This document shows, one piece after another, positions 17,286 to 29,149 of a stretch of 64,000 nucleotides of DNA. The position numbers were made by a program, and so were the translations under genes. The stretch is from Perkinsus olseni (lineage: Eukaryota > Perkinsozoa > Perkinsida > Perkinsidae). The notes beneath the pieces were generated by a model, which worked only from the letters and a program-made list of their open reading frames with translations, did not search any database and was not told the origin of the DNA. The stretch is taken from positions 1 through 64,000 of the forward strand of contig JABANP010000105.1 of the NCBI GenBank assembly GCA_013115135.1. Reading direction: 5' to 3'. How positions within the stretch are numbered: position 1 is the first letter of the stretch; each line of letters opens with the position of its first letter.

Positions 17286-17459
17286 TGTAATAGGATTTTG
17301 CGCGGATGTTGGTGTATGCGTGCAGCGGCCTTAATCGCTGTGTGTCGGACCTGTTCGTTGGGTCGTCGTCTCGGCTAACTCCGTACTCCTCTGACCTCTC
17401 TCCCCTCTCATTGTCACAAGTACTAGTTTAACTCAAGGCCCTACTTGTAGTGTTCACCA

Positions 17460-18008
17460 GTGAGTACATCCCGCATCTCTTCCTGCGTATCAACGCGAAC
17501 CCCGTTACAAGCTCTATTGTGTTTCGTAGACAGTGCACGAGCGCCAGTGTTACTCAAAGAAAATAATTCTCATGCCATCTCAGGGACTGTTGCTGCGGCG
17601 TTAGTGTCGAAAGGAAACACTTGCCGACGAGAGCTTGATGGGGTTCACGCGATTCAACAACGGCCGGGAGGAAAGGAAGTGTTATGTAGTTCGCTTGCCG
17701 TTCCCGCACTGTGGACACAACAAGAGGCCACGAAGACGGATATAACCATGTGCATACGTACACTGTATGCGATAATATCGATCCCGCTATGGATCACGCT
17801 GTTGTCTACTAATGTTGTCTATGCGTGCCACCGCGCAACAATGAATAACATCAGAGTGGCACACATCAACTCTGCTTACAGAACAGAAAGTGTCCTAGGG
17901 TATTCCTTTCCCAGTGCGACACTAGTAGTGTCTGAGCACCTCTCTCCTGGCCTTGATAATATCGGATTAACAAATCCGCCTTTGATGAAGATACATCGCA
18001 TACTATAG
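17460..18008 (+). CDS. Hypothetical open frame, 182 residues
   Basis: A single open frame starting ATG in a repeat-rich gap. It has one hydrophobic stretch (LYAIISIPLWITLLSTNVVY) that could be a membrane helix. No family was recognised, and there is no clear splice structure or neighbour that would support it. It may be chance or part of a decayed element. Confidence 0.2.
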   Translation: MSTSRISSCVSTRTPLQALLCFVDSARAPVLLKENNSHAISGTVAAALVSKGNTCRRELDGVHAIQQRPGGKEVLCSSLAVPALWTQQEATKTDITMCIRTLYAIISIPLWITLLSTNVVYACHRATMNNIRVAHINSAYRTESVLGYSFPSATLVVSEHLSPGLDNIGLTNPPLMKIHRIL

Positions 18009-18613
18009 CATAGTTGATATACCAAGTATAACTCATCCCTCGAATGGATTGCGTTAACAGTGTGCGAGTTTAAAATCCAACAGTTCGGGTATCTTCCCTA
18101 TTTTCTAATTTACTCCACTCCAGCTCAAATTCCTACTCGAGAGACAGAAGCCCTGAACTTGTCACCTGTGCGCTCGACAACTGGTTTAATGGTTATAGTG
18201 GGCGAGCGCAGAAGGGCTAGAAGTACCCATGAAAATGGTGACAAAATCACAAGTATTACCCTTTAACGGTGCCTGACGGTGTGCTTTGTAGCCGCCGGCG
18301 AGGTCAGTATGTGATCGCCCGAAAGCGAGAGGAATCGACCCTTAGAAAAAGGATGGTGTTGTGCAAGAAGCACTTGTATTTTTCTACAAAAATTTGCAAG
18401 TATTTTACTTGCAACTCGCCGACTCGCATTTGCGAGTCAACGAAGAGGCGTACAAAAACGGGAAACGCAGCTCCGTGCGCACTGGAGCAACGTGGCGTCC
18501 AGAAGTTGCACTCATGAGCCACTACTGTTGCGATATAATCAGAAAATTACGGAACGGAAGTGGTCGCTGCGGTCAGGGTCGCTTTTAGAGACTCCTGACG
18601 GGGACACGAGCAG

Positions 18614-19472
18614 TCAAGCAATGAACGACAGGCTTTCGTCGATATCAAAAGGGTTGCCTGAAGACTGCGATGACGATGAGCTCATATCAGCGTAATCAAT
18701 CGGGAATGATTTCTCGACATCCCTCTCCTTAGAAACAGACGCAGGCTCGCCGAAAATGTCCACCAGCTCACGAAGAAGCGTCAGTAACTCTTCTGTGGGC
18801 TGCTCTTCCTCGGTAGATGCGGCATCGTCGTGTTCGGTCACAACAGCCGGGGCCGAGGCAGTCGAGGACACCGCGCTCTCTTGATTCTTCAGCCTAGTAA
18901 ACTCGTTAACGCTCATTGGTTCTTCTCGCCCTTCGACAAAAACCATGGGAGCGTAGAGGTTGTTTACGTCGCCCTTAGCAGCGGACATGCTTCCTACACG
19001 AGTGCGCTTAAGATACTCAAGATTCGCGTCGAGACCTTGGACGTGGGCGTAAGATGCCTGACAGAATAACTTGGTCGTTCTTGCTCGCCCAGAAGCGCCT
19101 ACCTGTCCGACCACCTTTCTGCCGTTGACAGCCTTGTCGAACGTGCGCTCGGCGAAGTCTCTCTTAAAACGCTCGCAATCATCGGGGTTGCGGAAGTTGA
19201 TGAATCCGTAGCCGACGTTACATGACAGTTTACAGTTTGCTGGTAGGTAGAAGAAATCGAACCTTAACAAAGTAGTATCTTTCTCTCCGTCGAGTGCCAT
19301 AATCGACCTACGTGCCCTGGAAACCGATAGCTGCCTGAAGCTCGTCGAGGAGCTCCAAAGGTGTGTAGGAGTACGGAATATTCCTCAGCATCAGCGTAGT
19401 AAGACCGGTCGCGGTCGGCGAGTGCTCGCAATTGCCGTCGCGATCCAGTCTCTCGGCGAGACGAAGGTTGAA
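18614..19472 (-). CDS. Mei2-like RRM protein
   Basis: Minus-strand gene with the C-terminal type RRM of Mei2 (RRM_2). The exon from 19472 gives LTTLMLRNIPYSYTPLELLD, the RNP2-like strand. A short intron (GTAGGTCG... TTAAG) leads to FDFFYLPANCKLSCNVGYGF then INFRNPDD, the RNP1-like strand. A second intron (57 bases, starting GTGGTCGG after NGRK) leads to ASYAHVQGLDANLEYLKRTR, the third signature of this RRM. The tail is acidic and Ser-rich, ending SLSFIA. The second intron has no stop in frame, so unspliced reading is also open, but splicing restores the family pattern. Known members bind RNA in the nucleus and control meiosis or differentiation. The first exons, upstream of 19472, are not defined. 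Confidence 0.85.
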
Positions 19473-20510
19473 CTGAAAAACACAGGACTTGTGAAAACAC
19501 GGATGAGGCTGACAATTACCCTTTTAGGGACGTCCTTGTGCTCGAGGGTGTCGGGACGCGACCTCCTTCTACCGCTACTGGTACTTGACGTCGTCGGGGA
19601 GCAGCACCCGCGGCTTGCCTGACTGGGAATGCGCAGACTGTGGGGACCTGACGAAAATTACAAAAATTGCAGTAGAATTGAAGGGGCGAACGGACCACCT
19701 GGAGAGGAATGACGCCGCATTAAAAAAGAACGAAGTTAGAAGGGAAGTGAACTGCACTGCGAAGATTCTTGCCGCCCCAAGAGCGTATCCTGCGTAGTGC
19801 AAGATACTTTCCCCGTTCGTTAAAGCAATATACTGAGACTGTGAAATTGACACTAAAATTAAGTTCCAGAAAAGTTTCTGAGTCTTACTATTGATTAGTC
19901 GAACGCCCCCACTCTCCCCGAAGCGTGGGACGAGTATTCCTGATGGAAGCAGGCTAAGAGCTTCGCCCTGAAGCATTGTACATGCGTGCAAGGATTTCAA
20001 GGTGACGCAAGATTGTGACGCGTACAACTCACTTTGAAGATTTCGCTGCGGATTGGGGGTTTCTGATTGCCTTGGGTAACAGATCCGGGCTCGGGTTGCC
20101 CTGTCGGGTTTCTGGTTTCCCGTTCCTGCCTTCAACCGCAATTCAGACGTTTTTCCTGTTGTTTTCGCCTGTCTGTCGCACGCCTTTCCCTTGGATTTTG
20201 TACTTCACCCGTCGATTAAACCTTTTCTGAAACCAAGAATCGATTCTGAAACGTGTAAAATCATTGCAGAATCAATCCTGTGTTGAAAACTTGCTTTATC
20301 AAACATCCCCTACGGGCTGCTCAGTTACCTGACTGAGAGCTCGACGATGTTATTGTGGAGGTTCCAGCCCGTCAAGTGCCAGGGTCGACCTTAGATTCTT
20401 CGAAGGGCAGCTCCCGCTCAAGGACACAGTCGTAGTTAGTGTTCCATCAACATTTCATCCACACAAGACCGAGGTTGACCTGGTGTTTGTCAGAGTTCAA
20501 AGATACCTTG
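19473..20510. other. Gap between divergent genes
   Basis: Holds undefined 5' exons of the Mei2-like gene, palindromic-element fragments at about 19840-19915 and 20225-20290 (AATCGATTCTGAAACGTG), and a plus-strand LPDWECADCGDL segment near 19612 that looks like the first half of a RanBP2-type zinc finger but could not be completed. Confidence 0.35.
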
Positions 20511-23500
20511 ATGTCGCCAAGAGTTGGTTCTACGTCTCCTAAATACAGCGACACTCCGCGACTTGCAAAGCCCCTGAAAAGGGTCGAATCAAGTCTTTAC
20601 AAATCGCTCGTAAGAGAACACCAATCCACCCTCGGCCACTGCAGCGCCTTCAGGCAACGCCCCTTCTAAACGGCACGCCTTGCACAAAGCAACGCCCGTC
20701 CGTCGCTTCCCTTTCCCCAGGGAGAGTTTTCCGACAATTCCGCGACTTTCTCGAGGACAGGGTTCCCCTGATCGGAGTTTTGAAACGTTATAAGCGGAGC
20801 GATGCGGACGTGGATCTGAAGGGCGGCATCACCCTCGGGCTCATAACGATCTCGCAAAGCATCGCTCATGCTAACATCGCTCACGTGAGCCTTATCAATG
20901 GCCCCTACTCGTGCGTCTGGCCAGTCCTAATGTAAAACTCCGAAAAAATTTGGGAAAAATCTGGCAAAATTTTTGCTGTCAGATACGCCCTGTTCGGCAC
21001 ATCTCCTCACATGTCGGTCGGGACGGGCGCAATGATGGCGTTGATGACCGGCGAGCATGTTGCTCGCATTCCCGATCTCGCGGAAAGTAAGATACTCCTC
21101 TCACGCAGCCAGGCTATCATCTTGGCAGGAACGGCGGTGGGTTGTCAGCTCGCCCTAGTTACCGGAGTCGCCATGTGCGTGATGGCGATGCTGAGATTGT
21201 CTTTCCTCGTTCGATTCATTTCGAGACCAGCGCTTTCAGGATTCGTCACGGGTAGGGTCAGTGGTGACGGCGGCGAGCGTATCTTAGTTTTAGGTGCGGC
21301 GTTCGTGATCGTGGCCTCGCTGATGAAAGATTTCTTCGGTCTTCACCAAGTGCCCAAGGGAGTTAACTTTTTCGAAAATATGTACTTCGTGGGGACGTGT
21401 TTGGGAATGGTAAGTTTCTCAACATCGGAAGGACCCAGGTTCGATCCCCGCCGCTGACGAACTTAATCGTAACCTTTAGATTGCTTTCCTGCATAAAGAT
21501 AATTATTAGAACGCTTTCGAAGAATGGTAAAAATCCGAAAAAAAACTGATAATAAAAATTCTGTGCTACCCTGTCATCTTCTCGGGCATGCACGCCAAAA
21601 ATAAAGTATAGATATTAGCTGAAACTAAACTTTTGTGAAACTGCGCCGCTGTCCAGTGCTGCTCCTAGCTCACTATTTGCCTCTTGAGTCAACAAGTTCC
21701 GGGTTCAAGGAGCTTCTAGCGGGTAATGAAACGGTTAGATATTCTTCGCTGTGCGCAACGGTATCTTACCGTTTCATCCTCAGTTATCATCACCACACTA
21801 CTGACCTTCTCGTGGTCTTTACATCATCGAATGGAGTTGCTGCAATCAATCGGCGACGACGAAGGTTGGGAGGACTTCATCTCTCATGTAACTCTGCGCG
21901 GTCGACCCGGTCAGAATAATTCTTCCGAGCTAATCTGAGGCGTTTCAAGTGAACTCACTAGTTCACAAATTTGTAGAGCTTTCGACTGGATCCACGTAAG
22001 CTCTTGAATTTTTTTGGCCGAACTGTCGTGATCGACCTTTTCGTTTAATTCTCTGATGTTTATCATTATTGACCGCCTCTGGTAACCAGAGTCTGGTTCC
22101 CACATCATACTAGTCCGCGATGGCTAAGCTGGACAGAGCACCCTAATGATACGATTTTCGCAACTACCTCTTTTTTGCATGTGGATTTAGCCAATCAGCT
22201 AGGAGCTCATTTATTCTCCCAGTAATAACTAGCAGTAGAACAGAGAGATGGTGGACTGATAATACTGCACTAGTATGCATGCAGCTCTGGCGGGCACCGT
22301 CGTCTCCTCAGGTCGGGGTCGTCCCCTCTGGACTTCCCTCCTTCTCCCTCCCTCCCCTCACTTCTGGCCTGCCTGCTGTCATCCCTAGTGGTATCATGGT
22401 CGCCCTTATGTGCTACATATCCAGTTACGCGGCGGCCAAGAAGTTTGCCATTGCCGACGGGTGAGGACGCTTGCGCTTTACCGTTGGTGGTGATAGTAGC
22501 AGGCGCGCTCGGAAGAGCGCAGAGGCGAAATTTAACCGTTATTCAAGACGCGCACATCTTCTTGATTGGTATGAATGGTAGGAGTTCAGCTCCAGCGTCG
22601 TTCAGATGCTTCACAATCCCGGTATTTGCAAGCCGAAATTTTGTTCTGTAGGTACGAGATCCACGCAGGAACGGAGCTAGGTGTAATGCGCTTGGCCAAT
22701 CTTGTCGGTAAGTGAAAAAAGTTCAAAACGGCAAATATATTATTCAACGGTTTCACAACTCGCCAAATTTAATATCATGAAGTAAATATTTTGAAACGGT
22801 TTTCCTACTGCCTTCCCGATATCGTAATCAAAAACTCAACTACCTACTCGCTTTCGGAATTTTCCCAGAGATTTTGGGACACTATATCCTTGCAGCGCTT
22901 CCATCTCGATGAGGCGATCTTCCGAACCCTGTCAGGTTCAGTTTTCGGAGCTTTTCCCGTCCAAGGCGGTCTGTCGAGGACGTCCATCAGCCACAACATA
23001 GGGGTTCGAACTCAAGTATGCCGAGGGTGATCGTTTCCTAGCTCGATGGCCGCCACTCAGGTCGCTGGTATCGTAGCTGCACTGATAGCCATCGGAGGGC
23101 TTACTTTTTTAACGTCCCTAATGTAAGCTCATCGATCGCTTTTTAGCTGCTGTCCTTCCGTTGACTGTATTTATTTCTTCTATCACTCGAAGAGTTTCCG
23201 AGAACCCTGACGCAGAGTCACCGGAGAGAGTGTCGTTTTCTGCCTTCATTCTTGTTGGTTTGTCCTGTCCACGCGTGGTGGTCACATCGGATGGGTAAGA
23301 CTTATTTAGATCTCAGACTTAGTTGAACAGAGAAAAAAGTTATTAGTAGGGGCCTTTTCTTGAGTTAATTCCGCCGCTTTTTCCATATTTTTCCGGTCAT
23401 GGGAGTCTGCGTACGGTGGTCGGGGGAGGCTCTCAGTCACCCTTGCTGTCGCTTTTCCTAAGGTACTGGATACCCAACGCGACGCTGGCTGGTATCATAA

Positions 23501-25966
23501 TATCTGCAACTCCCCATCTCACCGACTTCAGTCTGGCGAGATGGCTGTGGCGCAACTCCAAGCGAGACTTCGCCGTGTGGCTGGCTGCTGTTGGCGGTGA
23601 GCTTCTGGGCGACCGTTGCTTCTCCGTTGCTGATCATGGGCAAAAAAAGTCGGACGACGCGTGAAGTCTTCCTTCTCCTAGCTTGCACGCTACACAAGAC
23701 GATCGGCGCATAATGAGTTACAGCGGCGGCCGTTCACCAGGGGTATGCTCCCGCATCACCACTTTCGGACGAATCCTAACTCGCGGAGACCACTGGCTGA
23801 CTGAATTTCTCGAGCACGGGACATCCGCTGATTCGCTTTTCTGAGAATACTGGAGTTGTTGCTGAGGATATTTGAACCCGGGGTCTTTCGCCGATCAGGA
23901 GAGCGGTTTTCGCATCCTGATGGTCAGCGCTCCGACCTTGATATGGAAGTGCTTTTTTTCGTATTTATGGTTGACAAATTTTCATATTCTCAGGTACCCT
24001 GCTCTTAGGCCTGCTTCAGGGCGTTTTCCTGGCCATGGTTTTGTCTGTGACGCTGATGGTGCAGCAAGTCGCGATGCCTCCTACGAATGCTATGGGAAGG
24101 TGGGCGAGAGGGTTCCTATTCGATAAAAATTATCGATTGTTGAAGTGCGTGATTGGGTAGCCTAGCTGTCATAAAAAGTTGCACAAAATTAACTCTATCG
24201 TTCCACTGTTTTACGGTAATTAAAAAGGTAAGAAGTTATAACGACCGTGCTATCATTTCTCAAGAACTACTCTTGCCGAGTTGGACGCTAGCTTCCTGTT
24301 CGCGATGGGCGTTCAATTCTTATCGTCACCCGCGATGAAGGTGGATAGAGGATGACGGAGTTGCCAAGCTCTTTATCATCAGGCTCTCGAACGGTCACTG
24401 GCGGGCCTTAGCGTACTGGCCGAGGACGGCGAAGACCATCCCCGGTCTGCTGGTTTTCGGAGTCAGCGGGCCCCTGTTATTCGTCAATTGGGAGCACGTG
24501 AAGGACAAGTCAGTTTAGCATTTTCGGGTTGAAGGTATCTTAGGTTATTCAGGCTACTCGACACTGAGCGAAGATACAGTCGACACTGTGGCAAGGCGGT
24601 GGAAGCGGTTGTTATGCAAATGGTCGGGGTGCCGTTTATTGACGCTACTGCAATCCAGGTGGGTCAGGGCGGCTGGCGAAAGGGGAAAATGGGTTTTGAT
24701 AACAGCTGCTTGATGCTATCTAGATATTTCATATGTTCACATAACGGGCTGATACTGGAGGAAACACTACCGACGCCCCCGCGTACCGCAAGAGAATCGT
24801 CCTCTTGGAACACCTCAGTATTACGAAAGCGCTACTGAACTTCTCATTATTCTGTTCCTTCCTTTTGCCGGAGAAATAATTATAAAGACTAGGAGAAAAA
24901 TGCGGAATGAGGAGCCGCTAGCTTTTTTAGCGGAATTTAGGGGACATCAAGTACCGGCTTGGCCAGACTAATACTGATGCATTTCGTTTCAAGAGAGATT
25001 AGTTCTCACCTCAGTCGTGTTCAGGGCCTCGAGGAGCTCGCCGTTGAATTCCGAGCTCGGGGCGTGACCCTGTGGTTCGCTGGTGCGCATGGAAGCGTGC
25101 GAAGGATGCTGGAAACGGTTCTGGTGGAGCGCGGCGTGATCGAACAGACTGGTGAGGGAGGGAAAATCTTCTTCCCTGACCGTGTGAGTTCAGATTTGGT
25201 ACAGCAAGTTGAAGCCGTTGTCCAGCAAGCTTTGCGGTATATCGATCTGCCAGTGACGACGCATGTAGTTTTGGGTGGGAATGGTTCGATGGAGTCTCGC
25301 ATAACGCGTGAATGACACTTCCATCAGTCAAACTCGACGAAACTGATACTGATTATCAGGCTTCATCATCAGACTAATTATCGGGCTTCCATCAGTAACT
25401 GAAAGAAACCAGTGTGAATACAGTAGGAATAAGTACCAATAGCGATAGGGGACAGATGGATTGTGTGCCTACGCAATGGCAGTACCATACCTTGAACAAA
25501 TCCTCCGTCCTTCTAACCGCGGGTTTTCTGTTCTCACTAAACCCGACATGACAGCAGCCCGATCTTGTTGTATACAGTAGAAGCGGATACTGATAGCGCT
25601 GGGAGACAGGTGTATTGTGCGCCAACGCAATCACGCTCCTGAGAGAAGTCCGCTCTCGAAAAATGGAAGTTTTCATCAGGCTGCCGTGATGATCCAAAGG
25701 TGGTGGCGCAATCGGCAGCAGCAACTACTACGCGACCGCGGCTACTCGGACGGCGATCAGTACATCAATGTGAGTCTGGGAAAATTAGGTATGAATAATT
25801 GATGAATCATTGTGTTGGTCAGGTTGCCTGGGCGGTTGATAACAGCACGCTCAAGGAGATGTATCGCAACCAGTCGGTGAAGCTGGTACCGTCCTCGCCG
25901 GATCTGCTGGCGCAGCACAGCCCTTCGAGAGTGAATCGAGACGAGAGAAGCAGCTCGATTGTGTGA
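20511..25966 (+). CDS. SulP/SLC26-family anion (sulfate) transporter
   Basis: Multi-exon gene for a membrane anion transporter. ATG at 20511. After an intron, VDLKGGITLGLITISQSIAH marks the first helices. Then YALFGTSPHMSVGTGAMMAL, LSFLVRFISRPALSGFVTG, VGVVPSGLPSFSLPPLTSGL, ALMCYISSYAAAKKFAIADG, FGAFPVQGGLSRTSISHNIG, IPNATLAGIIISATPHLTDF and LLGLLQGVFLAMVLSVTLMV follow in the family order. A cytosolic STAS domain follows (IPGLLVFGVSGPLLFVNWEH; VVMQMVGVPFIDATAIQ; GLEELAVEFRARGVTLWFAG). The STAS frame stops at 25315. Downstream exons (25682-25966) encode AAVMIQRWWRNRQQQ, an IQ-like calmodulin-binding motif, ending SSSIV. These are probably spliced on as the C-terminus but could be a separate small gene. 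Introns include a sense T-arm unit near 21430, family-B copies near 21251 and 24535, and family D near 21740. Confidence 0.88.
25420..25640 (+). repeat. Dispersed repeat H, tandem pair
   Basis: Two copies 154 bases apart (from 25421 and 25575): ATAGCG(AT/CT)... GGGGACAG, GGATTGTGTGCCTACGCAAT and the like. A reverse copy is at 40863-40945 (GCGATTGTGTGGGCACACAA, TCCACTTGTCCCCTAGCGCT). It lies in the intron before the IQ exon. Confidence 0.75.
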
Positions 25967-27271
25967 CGGCTTCTGGCCTTTTTTTGATCTTTCCGATCAA
26001 TCATATTTGTTTCTTTGCATCGTACTTGTGTCGTTAGTAAAGGCTGGCGAGTAGGGGGAACGTGAGGCTGTCGATTAACAAGCCTCATTCGCACCTGAAT
26101 TTGAGTTGGAGAATAAAATTCCCGAGTAGAACTGATACAGTACGCTGCTGCTGTCACACACTACGGTTCCATTCGCGTGAATGATGCGGATTCAATATTT
26201 GGATGGCAACGTGGTGCTTTCTAACGAGATCTCCCCGCCATACAGACGGCGAGGCTGAGTGGATAACCACACCTGCCTGATCACCACTTTTCTCTGCTAA
26301 GAACGATAGGTGTACATTATTCACCATTGATCGATGAACCGTCTTATTGTACTGCATGCCAACGCTCAACTGAGCACATCGGTGCTAGTCTAACTAAGCC
26401 GTACTGTCGGCGTTGGACTTTAAACTCACACACGACTCCTGGACTACGAGATTTCGGTCACAAAACTCTACCGGGTTGCTAGCAGGTAGTGCTGGTATAG
26501 AAATATGTTATGTGAACGCGCCAAGCTACTTGTTAGGCGAGTTCGCATACCATATTTCTCTTGAACCTATCTCACAGGCTACAGTGGAGGTGTTAGTCTA
26601 ACTAAGCCGTACTGTCGGCGTTGAGCTTTAAACTCGCACACCCCGGGTGTGGAAGGGGATCCTGCCAGGAGAAGAGGAAGCTTCTCTGTTAGAATGTACC
26701 CCTGAGGGAAGCTTCCTGACGATCCGTCGAATTGCATTCTATACAAACGCTACAGAGAGTCCCAAACTGAGCACATCGGCAAGAGTCTGAGCCGGAACCG
26801 TAAGCGTTGGACTATAAACTCACACACCTGCTGTTGATGGCTGACCAGGCAATGGACTCAGGTGAATCATCCACTCGGGTGAGTAGAGAAATGCCTAGGT
26901 TCGGCTGAAACCTTTTCTCAATACAGTAATTCTGAATCGATCTCTGAGTTTTCTTAGTTTCAATATTTCTTTATTGAAAGCCACCTCAAATCTCAGCATT
27001 GTGCGAGGTTATAGTCTAACGCCTTGCCGATGTGCTCAGTTAGAGACTCTCCGTAGCGTTGACATGCAGTGAAGTGAGACAGATCAGCGAAGGCTTCCTC
27101 CATTCATTTTCATTTCCACAATCGCCAACATGTGAACTCAACAGCCCTTTAATGACTAATCTATAATAACGTCTAAAAAATAATCGTTCATATATTATCA
27201 AAAAGGACGATTGACGTCCGATTGTGAGATACTAGGAAATTACGTTCCCAAACTTCGAAGGGTATCCAAGG
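25967..27271. other. Repeat-rich gap
   Basis: No gene seen. It holds element E pieces at 26351-26433 and 27005-27105 (reverse) and the full copy at 26595-26828. The spacer at 26840-27000 has no feature I recognise. A family-B-like GTATCCAAGGTTAACC is at 27250. Confidence 0.6.
26595..26828 (+). repeat. Dispersed element E, full copy
   Basis: Begins AGTCTAACTAAGCCGTACTG and ends AAGCGTTGGACTATAAACTC then ACACAC. The middle is the same as in 16451-16676 and includes AAGCTTCTCTGTTAGAATGT. The right end has the variant AGTCTGAGCCGGAACCGTAA. Confidence 0.9.
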
Positions 27272-28444
27272 TTAACCTTTGAGCTCATACGGGTTAACAA
27301 GATACGCATGATCAGGATGCATTTGCTTCGTGTTAAGGTTCTTCACAAATTCTACCAGCGGCTCGCCTTTGAACGAACAGCGATAAATAGCAGCGAACAG
27401 CGGTACTTCTTTTTTGATAGGAGCATCACCCAAGACGTCGACGATCTCTAGTAAAGTCAAAGTGCCTTGCAGCTTCTGACCGCCTAAGAGCTCACTCTCG
27501 ATAGCTTCCCAGGACTTCTTCCCATCAGCTTTGGCAAAGGCCTCAGCACAGCGACGATTTCGGCCACCGAAACAAGTAGTAATCAGATCACCAACACCAC
27601 AGCTTTCAAAGAAGGTCTGGTCGGGGACGTCGGGATAGATAAATTTGATAATCTTTCTCATCTCCTCGAGACCGATGCGAAGCACAGCAGACTTCGAGTT
27701 CATTCCAAGACCAAGACCGTCACAAAAACCAGCACCGATGGCCACGATGTTCTTCAACGCCCCGCACATCTCCACGCCTTGGACGTCTCGAACGTGATTA
27801 ACGCAGAACATCTCGCTGTCGAAAAGATGCTGCAAAATCGCAGCCGACTGGAGATCGTGACAGCCCAGTGTCGCCTCGCAAAACTGGTCCTTGGCGACCT
27901 CGATAGCGAGATTACCACCCATCAGCACGGCGACCGTCTTCAGCTGGGGAAGGGCCTCGGCGATGAGGTCGCTGCATAGGACGATCTTGCTAGAACCATC
28001 GGGCAAGATCTCCCGGTCGAAGCCACCCTTAATGAGCGACACGGCAATAGCACCGTCACGGACAAAATCTTTCATTTGCGAAAGAATCTTCGGCAAGAAT
28101 TGATGAGGCAAGACAAAGATGAGGATATCAGCACCCTCCACAGCTTCTTGCAGATCGGGCTTCGCCACGACGTTCTCAGGTAGGGCGATACCGGGTAGAT
28201 ACTTCACGTTCTCGTGATGAGTGTTGATGATGTCAACCAGACTTCGCTGCTCGCCGTGGTAGTCCACCTGCTCATCGAACACCCACATCCTGACCTCCTC
28301 GTCATACAGGTTCTCGCTGTCTTGAACAGCCCTGATGGCGACGAGACTGGCCACGGTCGAACCCCAGTTGCCACTGCCGATGACAGTCACGCGGCGGGGG
28401 TACCTGGTCGGGTCTGGCGAGATCGATCTCTTCTGCTTGAACAT
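27272..28444 (-). CDS. GPD1: Glycerol-3-phosphate dehydrogenase (NAD+), cytosolic type
   Basis: Converts dihydroxyacetone phosphate to glycerol 3-phosphate with NADH, linking glycolysis to glycerolipids and osmolytes. Single exon, 390 residues from ATG at 28444 (MFKQKRSISPDP), the usual length for the eukaryotic enzyme. The Rossmann motif VIGSGNWGSTVA is near residues 20-31. Further signatures are ILIFVLPHQFL, LIKGGFDRE, VLMGGNLAIEVA, CGALKNIVAIGAGFCDGLGL (catalytic Lys region), SKSAVLRIGLEEM and LITTCFGGRNRRCAEAF. An in-frame extension upstream to 28570 uses a non-ATG codon and reads through a tandem repeat, so it is rejected. It is the only long multi-motif gene in the window with no intron at all, which may reflect retroposition or transfer; I cannot tell which. 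Confidence 0.97.
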   Translation of the reverse strand: MFKQKRSISPDPTRYPRRVTVIGSGNWGSTVASLVAIRAVQDSENLYDEEVRMWVFDEQVDYHGEQRSLVDIINTHHENVKYLPGIALPENVVAKPDLQEAVEGADILIFVLPHQFLPKILSQMKDFVRDGAIAVSLIKGGFDREILPDGSSKIVLCSDLIAEALPQLKTVAVLMGGNLAIEVAKDQFCEATLGCHDLQSAAILQHLFDSEMFCVNHVRDVQGVEMCGALKNIVAIGAGFCDGLGLGMNSKSAVLRIGLEEMRKIIKFIYPDVPDQTFFESCGVGDLITTCFGGRNRRCAEAFAKADGKKSWEAIESELLGGQKLQGTLTLLEIVDVLGDAPIKKEVPLFAAIYRCSFKGEPLVEFVKNLNTKQMHPDHAYLVNPYELKG

Positions 28445-28469
28445 AATAATGGGATAAAAACTAACCAGC

Positions 28470-28735
28470 AGAAAATTTCCGAAAATGTTATCCGAACACT
28501 GAAAATTCCCAAAAATAATCTCTGAACACTGAAAATTATCACAAAATTTCCGATAATCATCTCCGAACACTGAAAATTTCCGAAAATATTATCCGAACAC
28601 TGAAAATTCCCAAAAATAATCTCTGAACACTGAAAATTATCACAAAATTTCCGATAATCATCTCCGAACACTGAAAATTTCCGAAAATATTATCCGAAGA
28701 CTGAAAATTACAACAAAATTTCCGAACGCTGTCAT
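28470..28735 (-). repeat. 101-bp tandem array with 3'-splice-site-like units
   Basis: GAAAAT(G/A)TTATCCGAACACTG recurs at 28481, 28582 and 28683, 101 bases apart. Each unit is itself three related blocks of about 33 bases with CCGAACACTGAAAATT. On the minus strand every block reads (A)TTTTCAGTGTTCGG, like a polypyrimidine tract plus AG. It lies directly upstream of the dehydrogenase ATG, probably in its leader. Confidence 0.9.
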
Positions 28736-29149
28736 CGTTTCACGAAGTAGAAAATCCCACTAGCAGTCTTTGCACCACCTCCAACTGCCCCACGACAACG
28801 CTAGACTTAACACAACAACCAGTCTGCAAAGAACGGCGATCAAACTCGCTGTCACGTCAATACCAAAACTCATAGACTATATTAACCCAAGTATAAATAT
28901 TATACGACGAAATAGTAAGCTCAGAAATTTCGACTTTACACAAGCGAGAAGCAACGCGCTCACTGCCCAACACTAAAACACAAAACCTCACGCTTAGCAT
29001 AGCCAGAAACCCGTTATTCAGAAACACATGAGAGACCATCGTTTTTGCATATCATCATGCCAGTCCGACCTCCTCTAACTTCCTCCGTAAAAAAACAACT
29101 TCTTCGCCACTGAAAATCGACTCTCAGGAGAACACGAACAGCGTAGCGC
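28736..29149. other. Gap, nothing recognised
   Basis: AT-rich sequence between the dehydrogenase leader and the next minus-strand gene. No exon, RNA gene or known repeat was found. Confidence 0.4.

Noticed and set aside
17460..18008. Transposase in the long frame between repeats
   Set aside because: No catalytic motif or terminal repeat was found, so it is kept only as a low-confidence hypothetical frame.
19585..19660. RanBP2-type zinc-finger gene on the plus strand
   Set aside because: Only the first Cys pair (WECADC) is visible, the second pair could not be found in any nearby frame, and the stretch overlaps the 5' region of the Mei2-like gene.
28445..28671. In-frame N-terminal extension of the glycerol-3-phosphate dehydrogenase
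   Set aside because: It starts at a non-ATG codon and is a translation of the 101-bp tandem repeat; the enzyme has normal length from 28444.
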